Below are positions 35,301 through 43,036 of a stretch of DNA of 64,000 nt, piece by piece; position 1 is the first letter of the stretch; each line of letters begins with the position of its first letter. The notes beneath the pieces were generated by a model, which searched no databases, was not told where the DNA came from, and saw only the letters and a list, made by a program, of their open reading frames with translations. A program made the translations under genes and the position numbers. Source of the stretch: DASQZK01 sp963771005 (GTDB lineage: Bacteria > Bacteroidota > Bacteroidia > Bacteroidales > GCA-2748055); NCBI GenBank assembly GCA_963771005.1, contig CAVYRO010000003.1:186001-250000 (forward strand), given 5' to 3'.

Positions 35301-37256
35301 ATGAAAGCTCAACGTAACATTTTCTTTGTGGCAGGTGCCGTCCTGATACTGTCATTGGGATTTTTTATTGCCCGTAGTGCGTTTCAAAAGAAATTATATG
35401 CTTTTCCCGGCAATTCCGGCAAAACGGGGATTTCCTTAAATCCTTATATTTTCCCCGATTCTTTAAAGCAATCAGACTGGCGGGCATTCGAAAACGGGGA
35501 GGCCGGACTGTCACTCAAAACGCCGGAAATACCGGGAAAATATGATTATATAGAAGGACTGAGTGAATTCGAGCTCAGTGATACGATCTGGTTACAAACA
35601 ACTACCGTTGCAAGAAGCCGGGAGGGGCATCCAAGCCAGCATATCATTGCACGAAGATCCTCTGACAAGGGAAAAACATGGGGCGACTGGTATGACATCG
35701 AGCCCGAAGGACCGCCTATGACAACATACGGCAGTTTTTTCAAGCATCCCAGGACCGGACAGGTATACTACATATACCTGAAAGGGCCAAAGGAAGACCT
35801 TCACTATGATAAGAAACCTACAGATTTTCTTGATATTGCAACCTTTCTCGGATGGTATAAAGGAGAACCTTTCCGGGCTTACCCTCACCTGATCGGAAAG
35901 GTGGTCTTCAGGTATGTCGATAAGCTGGGAAATTTCTCCGACCCACATGAGCTGAAACTTCCGGTAAGTGAGATAGATCGCTCAACGATCTTTAAAGGCG
36001 ATTATTTTGTCCTTTACAATGTACCGCGACCCATTCTTTTTTCAGGGGATGATGCCATCAGCTGGATAACAAAACATGGTCCTATACCGCGTACAGGTAA
36101 CGGGGAATCTTTTTTTGTCAGGTTCGTGAACTATTTGAATAATGACCGTCTTGAAGACCTTGAAATAAAACTCTTCCCTGAAGGACACGGTATATCCCAT
36201 CCTGAATACTCCAATGCAGGCAGTTTCGGGCCTCTGGTAATGAATGACAGTCTGTGGCTTTTTATACACAGAACTGTTTACGGAGTATTGGGAATAGCAA
36301 AAAGCACCGATAAGGGCAAAACCTGGAAGAATGAGATAATGAGATACACTCCGGGAGGACGACCGGTTAAATTCCCACAGGGTCCCTATTCTTTTTTTAA
36401 AGGGCCGGATGAGAAGAATTTTTTAACCTACTATAATAACAGTTTAAGTGATTTTGATGAATTTGGAGGACGGGATCTTATTTATGTGAGTTATTATGAA
36501 ATGAGGAATGGGAATTTTTACATTTCTGAGCCTGAGCTTATTCTCTACAGAAAAGACAGACTGGGGTATTTGAATGGCTCTTCAGAACGGTTAAATACAC
36601 CCCGCTTCTCAAGGGATGCTTCGGGGAAAATAACTGCCGGAGTCACTGATAAAACCCAATGGAGGACATTTGAAATTCCGGAAGGATTTATAAATATACT
36701 GACCTCGCAATTTCAGATTTCCCGGGTTCCTGAAAATGAATTACTATTCCGGAAGGAGTTTAATGCTTCAGAAATTAAAGCTCCTGTTCTTCCTGAAATG
36801 AATAAAGGAGGAGGGTTCACACTCTCTTTGCAGGTAAAGGTTAATCCGGCAGGATATCCCGTAAATTTGATCAACGGTATGCAAAATGGCAAAGGCTTGA
36901 AAATAGATCTGCTTGCTGACAGTACTGTTTTATTTACCATGAACGATGGCAGGCAAAATGTTGAATTAATTAGCAATAAGGGTATTATAACACCAGACAG
37001 AACACATCATATTGCAATTGTCGCAGACGGATTTCCCGGATTGGTAAGCATGGTGATTGATGAAGAATTTCAGGATGGCGGAGCCGCCAGGGAAAGAGGA
37101 ACCGTTTATTTCAGCCACGACTTCACCAATGTTAACGGCACGGAATCCTGGAAAGTTAATCCGGCTTCAGACAGGAACCTGAGGGTTTATGACCGGGTAT
37201 TATTAACGACTGAAATAATCGGATTACAAAGAGAAGACGGGAAGGTTGAAGACTGA
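35301..37256 (+). CDS. sialidase-fold protein with C-terminal LamG-like domain
   Basis: ATG at 35301 is preferred to TTG at 35292. The 651-residue chain begins with a membrane-spanning/signal segment (IFFVAGAVLILSLGFFIA). Asp-boxes SSDKGKTW (~115-122) and STDKGKTW (~336-343) mark a propeller (~60-470), followed by a LamG-like domain ending NLRVYDRVLLTTEIIG. Architecture and C-terminal motifs parallel the protein at 815. No RIP motif. The N-terminal segment lacks an obvious cleavage site, so it may remain membrane-anchored. Substrate unknown. Confidence 0.75.
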   Translation: MKAQRNIFFVAGAVLILSLGFFIARSAFQKKLYAFPGNSGKTGISLNPYIFPDSLKQSDWRAFENGEAGLSLKTPEIPGKYDYIEGLSEFELSDTIWLQTTTVARSREGHPSQHIIARRSSDKGKTWGDWYDIEPEGPPMTTYGSFFKHPRTGQVYYIYLKGPKEDLHYDKKPTDFLDIATFLGWYKGEPFRAYPHLIGKVVFRYVDKLGNFSDPHELKLPVSEIDRSTIFKGDYFVLYNVPRPILFSGDDAISWITKHGPIPRTGNGESFFVRFVNYLNNDRLEDLEIKLFPEGHGISHPEYSNAGSFGPLVMNDSLWLFIHRTVYGVLGIAKSTDKGKTWKNEIMRYTPGGRPVKFPQGPYSFFKGPDEKNFLTYYNNSLSDFDEFGGRDLIYVSYYEMRNGNFYISEPELILYRKDRLGYLNGSSERLNTPRFSRDASGKITAGVTDKTQWRTFEIPEGFINILTSQFQISRVPENELLFRKEFNASEIKAPVLPEMNKGGGFTLSLQVKVNPAGYPVNLINGMQNGKGLKIDLLADSTVLFTMNDGRQNVELISNKGIITPDRTHHIAIVADGFPGLVSMVIDEEFQDGGAARERGTVYFSHDFTNVNGTESWKVNPASDRNLRVYDRVLLTTEIIGLQREDGKVED

Positions 37257-37289
37257 GGGTTGCCTTGTCTGTTTGTTGATTTCATTATA

Positions 37290-37538
37290 TAGTATCAGAA
37301 AGAAAACTCGATTCCCCTTCGGCTCCGCTCAGGGACCGGTCAATTTGATGAACGAAGAACTTTTCGGATGGTGGTAAGGCAGGCAAAAGGCCCTTCTTGC
37401 GAAAGTCACTGAATATTAAATTTATACATAGGGGCCTTTTGCCTGCCTTACCACCATCCGAAAAGTTCACCCTCTTGAATGAAGTCACCGGTCCCTGAGC
37501 GGAGCCGAAGGGGAATCGAGTTTTCTTGCAAACACTAT
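37290..37538. repeat. full palindromic intergenic element, copy B
   Basis: A ~249-base near-palindrome of the same design as 20438-20685. The outer 28-base arms (left CTCGATTCCCCTTCGGCTCC..., right its exact reverse complement) pair perfectly although they differ from copy A at five positions, all compensated. The inner GGCAGGCAAAAGG / CCTTTTGCCTGCC segments pair too, and the AT-rich centre with TTTATACATA is conserved. It lies between two plus-strand genes and abuts repeat R3 copy 2. Confidence 0.9.
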
Positions 37539-37632
37539 ATAATAATTTTGATTTTAAAGGTATAATGGAACCCACATGATCGATTATTATAAAGTTAATT
37601 TTGTGTTGTCATCAATCATGGGGGTTTCATTT
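37536..37632. repeat. 97-bp dispersed repeat R3 with internal inverted repeat, copy 2
   Basis: Near-identical to 24180-24276, including GGTATAATGGAACCCACATG and the inverted repeat partner ending GGGGTTTC (37567-37628). It lies ~60 bases upstream of the T9SS giant at 37691, directly next to palindrome copy B. Confidence 0.85.
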
Positions 37633-37690
37633 CGAGATTTTAACTGATCTTCTATTGAGCTGAACATATCTTTTAGATAAATAAAAAGTA

Positions 37691-40600
37691 ATGCTTGCAC
37701 GGAAACGTTACCTTCTATGTATGGGAATTGTCTGTTTATTTTATGCAAACTTCCAAAGCACCAATGCCCAGCAATCCCTCTTCATTTCAGAATATTGCGG
37801 CGGGAACCCGAATTATGCCTGGCTGGAATTTTACAATCCCTCCAATGAAACTCTCAATCTTGAAGGATATAAAATTCTGACCTGTCCGCAGTGGCTTACA
37901 GGATTTACCAATATACCTCCGGAATATACTTTCCATTTAACAGGAACACTTGCTCCCGGGACAGTCTATGTAATTGCCAATAATACCTGCCCTAAGGAAG
38001 TACTTACTATTGCGGATACGCTCCTTGTCTGGGATGAAAAAACGCAGCCTGAACCCTGGCAGCAAATAGCCAGGTTCTATAATGGAGATGAGACGATCGG
38101 CCTGTTTTTTCATGACACACTGATCGATATTATCGGCAATCCTGATGATTCTCCAAGACTCGCCTGGGATGTCGCAGGGATAGCTGCCGCAACCAATCAG
38201 TATACCCTGCTCAGAAAGCCTGAGGTTATGCATGGAAACCCGGATTGGGATATTTCCAGGGGAACCACTTCAGATAATTCCGAATGGATTGTTGCCGGTC
38301 AAAATCTGACCGGCTTTATAGGTTTTTATCCGGGCAAAGGAGAGATTACAAGCGAAATTTATTCCATAGTTCCTTATTCGGAGAAGCTCATCTACAAATA
38401 CCGGATTGAGAATATCCCTTCAAAGTCCACTGTTCTGCAGCTCTATGGTGGCATGTCTTTTTCAGGTCTGGCTCATAAAGTATTGAATAATGCGGGAATT
38501 GAAAAAGATAATGATTCATTCATCGAGGAAGGGGATAAATTAATTGTTCTGACCTCAAAAAGCACCGTTTACAGGTCATTCAATTTAATTAAAAATTACT
38601 TTGATATAGATTCACCGGATTACCAAATTTTTGCCGGTTCGGATACGGGAACGATTGATGGTGTTTCGTGGAATACAGGGGAAACTGATTTTCTGGATAG
38701 GATTGAAAAATGCGATTATGTGAACTGGCAGGTACTTCATTTACCGGATCATCCGGAGGGGATTATCACAAGCGGAGATTTACTGAAGGTATATGACCCC
38801 TCGGATACGTTCATATACAATATCATTACGCTGACAGAGCCGCTTCATCTGACCGGCCTCACTTCAACAATTTATCACATATCTGCAGGCCACGATATTG
38901 ATACCGTTACAGGTATCATGTTCCGTACAGATACTGCAGAATTTAAAAGCAATGTGTTTCCTTCGGAAGGTGCCGGAAGTTACATTACATATGGACAGGG
39001 ACATCCGGGTATTAATGAAATAATTTCAGGCGATACACTTTGTGTGGTTGCAGGCGATAAAATCACTACAAAAAGATATTTGCTGAATGTGAATCCGGAC
39101 CCTGACAGTACGGCTACCCTGATTTCAGATATTTATCACATTAATAATTCGCAGGATACCATTTTTGATATCCTGATAAAAACGAATGTATCAACCCTTT
39201 TGACGGGACTTTCAAAAGCTCCGTCTGCCAGTTGGGCAGTCACCGATTTTTATTCCTTACCTGTTGAGCCGGTCGCAATTGTCAGGACCGGTTTTAATTT
39301 GAAAGTAACGGCTGAAGACGGAACAGTGAGAAATTATAAGCTTGTTGTGAGGGAAAGGGAAGTGCAGGAAATAGCACAAGTGAGGAACTTTCCTCCGATG
39401 TCCCCGCGATACAGTGATGTAATTTTAAGGAATATTAATTTCAGAACGGGAACCTATGACAGCTTTAAAGCGATAAAGGATTTCCACGCCACCCGGATGG
39501 AGTGGGTGTACGTAAATTTTACGGAAGCCGACAAAACCAAAATTGAACAGGTTAAAAACCTTGGGCTCCTGTTCGGTGCCGCCAGCTCCGGATCCACATT
39601 TCACAGCCCGATCCCGAAACAGGAGCTTTGGCAGGAAAAGATCGATGGAAATCCTCCAATCCCTAACTGGATGATTGAGTGGCCTGATCCGCAGATTTTT
39701 TGTTGTATGAACAAGCCGGGATTTATCGAAGGGAATCTAGCTTATTTCGAGGATTTAATCGATATGGGCGCTGATGTTATTCAACGCGATGAACCCTTTT
39801 CTTCGGGCTATTTATCCTGTTTTTGCAAGTATTGTATGCCCGCTTTCACTGAATATCTGAAGAAGAACCATACCCCTTCGCAATTAGGAATAGACTCTCT
39901 GGAAAACTTCAATTATAAAGATTATTTGCTTTCAAAAGGGATCAACCCTGACGATGTTGTTGCTACGCAAAAGAATACGCCTCTGTACCTTGCTTATTCA
40001 AATTTTCAGATAAAATTTTCAACTGATTTTCACAGGCATATCAGCAGTGAAATTGATAAATATGCCGGCCGCCATATTACCAGGTCTTGCAATAATGCAG
40101 CCAGGTGGAATGAGGTTCATTTACCATTTGAATACGGAAACACCGAATCGTGGTTCAGGGATTTTAATCCGCTTACAATTTATGACTGGTGTAATACGGC
40201 CAGAGGACTTGGGAAATATTTAACCATTACAAAGCCATGCCAGATTCCCCCGGAGTATACAAACGATCAGATCGTATCTGTTATAAGGAGGTTTGGAGCC
40301 CTTCTTACGGCTGGCGGTGCTAATTTCCAGATACCCTTCGATGTTTTTGATACTTATAAAGATGGATCCACAGCACCCCGTTATTTTGGATTACCGTCGG
40401 AATATGCGGATATGTTTGGTTTTATAAGGGGCATACCACAATATCTTGAGGGCTACGAGGATGCTGCCGTTCTCATAAAAAACTATACCGACAGGAGATA
40501 TGACGGTGATTTCCCCGTTTCGGTCCCGGATCCCCTGCGAAATATTGTAGCTGTCGTTCGTAGTAAGCCGGGAGATAAACAAGGCGCTAAGGTTATCCAT

Positions 40601-41452
40601 CTGATTGACTGGGATTCAAAAGGCAGCTTTAGTTTTCGAATTAAGGGAGAAACATTTTTTCCCGGCTATCAGCTTAAGGTCAGGCTTTTTACACCGAAAG
40701 TCTATAATGCAGCGGAGCATACACTTGCAGAAAACGATGCGATTGCGATGTTGCCTCCGGACGGAAGGAGAGGACCAGGGCAGGCTGCAGCCTATACAAG
40801 ACTCATTGATTCACTTGAATTATCCGTTACTGTAAAAGATCAATGGTCTGAAGTTACGATTCCTGCATTAGAGCCATGGGGCGTCCTGGTAATTGAAAAG
40901 GGAGAACCTCTTTCCGCGTTGATTCCGGTAAGTACACCCGTATTCTTCCTGGGTGAAAGCTCAACACGTTCCCGGGCAGCCGGATCTGTGATATACAGTG
41001 CCACTGCAGCCAACAGCACCGGGATAGCATACTCGATGGATCCTGTATCCGAAGCGGCGGGTAATCGTATTATTCCGCAAACCGGCGAAGTAACCTATGA
41101 TGCCGGATGGATTGGAACAGCTGGAATTACCGCCACGGCTGATGGGTTCAACGGGCCTGTTTCCGCGATACATATAGCTGTCACTACACCGGTTACAAAA
41201 CTCCCGGAGGTCACGGGCCCGGAATTAATAATCTTTCCCAATCCTTTTGAGAGTTATTTGGAGATTGAAGGCGCGGCCCCATTCACTAAAGTTGAAGTTA
41301 TCTCCATTTGCGGAAAAATAATAATAGAAAAACAGATAAATAATGAAGCATCAATACTATTGAATACGGCTGATGTTCTTCCAGGGATTTATTTTATAAA
41401 GTTATTTGCTGAGAAGGTCATTGAAATCAAAAAGCTTGTCAAGATAAGATGA
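37691..41452 (+). CDS. T9SS-secreted giant fusing lamin-tail and beta modules to an RDE-CFCxxC family domain
   Basis: A 1253-residue protein with signal peptide (ends NAQQ). Order: lamin-tail domain (~27-210, starts LFISEYCGG), about four repeated ~80-residue beta modules with the pattern GD-L-V ... Y-L-V (~215-555), the complete unrecognised TIM-barrel-like domain (~557-1080) with PRYSDVILRNINF, HATRMEWVY, Arg699-Asp700-Glu701, CFCKYC (710-715), PRYFGLPSEYADMFGFIR and PWGVLVIEKGE, then an Ig-like stretch and a T9SS sorting domain (LIIFPNPF ... KKLVKIR). It shows that the RDE-CFC family is used at the cell surface. Catalytic role inferred. Confidence 0.8.
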   Translation: MLARKRYLLCMGIVCLFYANFQSTNAQQSLFISEYCGGNPNYAWLEFYNPSNETLNLEGYKILTCPQWLTGFTNIPPEYTFHLTGTLAPGTVYVIANNTCPKEVLTIADTLLVWDEKTQPEPWQQIARFYNGDETIGLFFHDTLIDIIGNPDDSPRLAWDVAGIAAATNQYTLLRKPEVMHGNPDWDISRGTTSDNSEWIVAGQNLTGFIGFYPGKGEITSEIYSIVPYSEKLIYKYRIENIPSKSTVLQLYGGMSFSGLAHKVLNNAGIEKDNDSFIEEGDKLIVLTSKSTVYRSFNLIKNYFDIDSPDYQIFAGSDTGTIDGVSWNTGETDFLDRIEKCDYVNWQVLHLPDHPEGIITSGDLLKVYDPSDTFIYNIITLTEPLHLTGLTSTIYHISAGHDIDTVTGIMFRTDTAEFKSNVFPSEGAGSYITYGQGHPGINEIISGDTLCVVAGDKITTKRYLLNVNPDPDSTATLISDIYHINNSQDTIFDILIKTNVSTLLTGLSKAPSASWAVTDFYSLPVEPVAIVRTGFNLKVTAEDGTVRNYKLVVREREVQEIAQVRNFPPMSPRYSDVILRNINFRTGTYDSFKAIKDFHATRMEWVYVNFTEADKTKIEQVKNLGLLFGAASSGSTFHSPIPKQELWQEKIDGNPPIPNWMIEWPDPQIFCCMNKPGFIEGNLAYFEDLIDMGADVIQRDEPFSSGYLSCFCKYCMPAFTEYLKKNHTPSQLGIDSLENFNYKDYLLSKGINPDDVVATQKNTPLYLAYSNFQIKFSTDFHRHISSEIDKYAGRHITRSCNNAARWNEVHLPFEYGNTESWFRDFNPLTIYDWCNTARGLGKYLTITKPCQIPPEYTNDQIVSVIRRFGALLTAGGANFQIPFDVFDTYKDGSTAPRYFGLPSEYADMFGFIRGIPQYLEGYEDAAVLIKNYTDRRYDGDFPVSVPDPLRNIVAVVRSKPGDKQGAKVIHLIDWDSKGSFSFRIKGETFFPGYQLKVRLFTPKVYNAAEHTLAENDAIAMLPPDGRRGPGQAAAYTRLIDSLELSVTVKDQWSEVTIPALEPWGVLVIEKGEPLSALIPVSTPVFFLGESSTRSRAAGSVIYSATAANSTGIAYSMDPVSEAAGNRIIPQTGEVTYDAGWIGTAGITATADGFNGPVSAIHIAVTTPVTKLPEVTGPELIIFPNPFESYLEIEGAAPFTKVEVISICGKIIIEKQINNEASILLNTADVLPGIYFIKLFAEKVIEIKKLVKIR

Positions 41453-41644
41453 GCTTAATCCGAAACGGAGACATAAGCTTGAATTCGAAATGATAGGAAC
41501 TTCAATGAATAATAATAGAAGCGACAGTAATTCCTTAAATTGTTGAAAAAAGTGTTATGGTCAACAAGATATTTACTAAGAATATCCTGCACAATGATAA
41601 GATGAAAATCTCCTGAAAACATAAATTTCTTTAACCTTGGAATC

Positions 41645-42757
41645 ATGAAAAAATTTGTAAAACACACACGGGCCATCTTTATCAGGGTCAATCTGTTATG
41701 CCTCTTGCTGGTTTTTAGCGGATTATCATGTAACAACCGGAATAAACATGCAAAACCGGATGTAATGGTAGGGGCATATTATTTTGATGGTTGGGCAGGA
41801 AATAATAAAAAGGCTGATGACCCGGATGAACCCTGGGCAAAAAATGTTCCGACGCATGTAACGCAAAGGATGGTAGAGGAATTTCCTGACCGGGAGCCTG
41901 TCTGGGGATGGAGGGATGATTCCATGTCCATTATGGAAAGGCAGATTGATCTGGCGGCTGACAATGGGATAAAGTTTTTCGTATTTTGCTGGTATTGGCG
42001 TGATGCAAACGGGCCCCTTAATCCTGAGGCTATCGAAAATCTTTACCTGCATACCAGTATGAATTTATATATGAAAGCTAAGAACAGGAACAGAATAAAG
42101 TACAGCCTCTTGATTGCCAATCATGGCGGTGCAGAGATTAAAGGAATAGAAAATTGGGGAATAGCAACGGAATATTTGATGAAGTATTTTAAGGATCCGC
42201 AATACCAAACCGTTGATGGGAAACCCCTGGTGGTGATTTTTCATCCCGGCGATGTCGATAACCAGTCTCTCGACCATATGCAGGAAGTTTCAAAAAAACA
42301 TGGATTGGCCGGTTTGGCAATTGCAGGCTGTGAGAATAGTCCCGATCAGCATTTTACCTATAAAACGCATTATAATATTGGTCTTGGAAAGTTTAAGGGT
42401 GCCGAAGAACATGACTATGCTGATTTGGTCAGAGAGCATGAAAAGCAATGGATTGGAAGTGAAACACAACCGTATATCCCTGAGGTAACCGTTGGATGGG
42501 ATAAAAGACCCTGGGAAAGTAGTGATGGTTCAGGAAGGCAGGATTGGTATTTCCCGCGTTCTCCCGAACTTTTTAAACATTTCTTACTGGATGCGGTTAC
42601 ATGGATGGATGAACATCCGACTGAAACCACAAAGGAACGTATTGTCCTTGTATATGCCTGGAATGAATTAGGCGAAGGCGGGTATTTGGTTCCGACAAAA
42701 GGAGACCCGGAGGCAAAAGAATTGAAAATGATTCATAATGTAGTTTCGGGGAAATGA
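41645..42757 (+). CDS. GH99/WbsX-like lipoprotein, putative endo-acting glycosidase
   Basis: A 370-residue protein with a probable lipobox (GLSC, Cys29). The opening VMVGAYYFDGW, the RQIDLAADNGIKFFVFCWYW segment and the C-terminal VYAWNELGEGGYLVPT are signatures of the WbsX/GH99-like TIM barrel; WNE-GEG is its most conserved block. Family members include endo-mannosidase-related enzymes and domains attached to glycosyltransferases; here the secretion signal and context favour a hydrolase. It lies between the T9SS giant and the uptake operon. Confidence 0.8.
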   Translation: MKKFVKHTRAIFIRVNLLCLLLVFSGLSCNNRNKHAKPDVMVGAYYFDGWAGNNKKADDPDEPWAKNVPTHVTQRMVEEFPDREPVWGWRDDSMSIMERQIDLAADNGIKFFVFCWYWRDANGPLNPEAIENLYLHTSMNLYMKAKNRNRIKYSLLIANHGGAEIKGIENWGIATEYLMKYFKDPQYQTVDGKPLVVIFHPGDVDNQSLDHMQEVSKKHGLAGLAIAGCENSPDQHFTYKTHYNIGLGKFKGAEEHDYADLVREHEKQWIGSETQPYIPEVTVGWDKRPWESSDGSGRQDWYFPRSPELFKHFLLDAVTWMDEHPTETTKERIVLVYAWNELGEGGYLVPTKGDPEAKELKMIHNVVSGK

Positions 42758-43036
42758 CAAGTGAATCGAATTGATGGGAAATGAGATCAGAGCATGCAAA
42801 TTCGCTTCCCTGAGGCATGTAATTATTTGACAGTACATTAAACCTCTTTAAAAAAGCTGTAGTTCCTGTAGTATTCTGCAAAGGAGATTTGCGGAACGGA
42901 TAATCATGTTTTTTTTGTTAAAATTCATTTTGTCTTCCTCAACGTCAGTACAAATTTATTCATCTCAACTCTTAACTTTAGGTTTAATGAAATAATTGAA
43001 TTGATAAAAAACTCTTTCTAACGATCTTTTTTAAAA

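Noticed and set aside
42901..43036. Search for a Bacteroidota TTTG / TAnnTTTG promoter before the uptake operon
   Set aside because: Several TTTG strings occur but none has a matching -7 element at the proper spacing, so no promoter was annotated.
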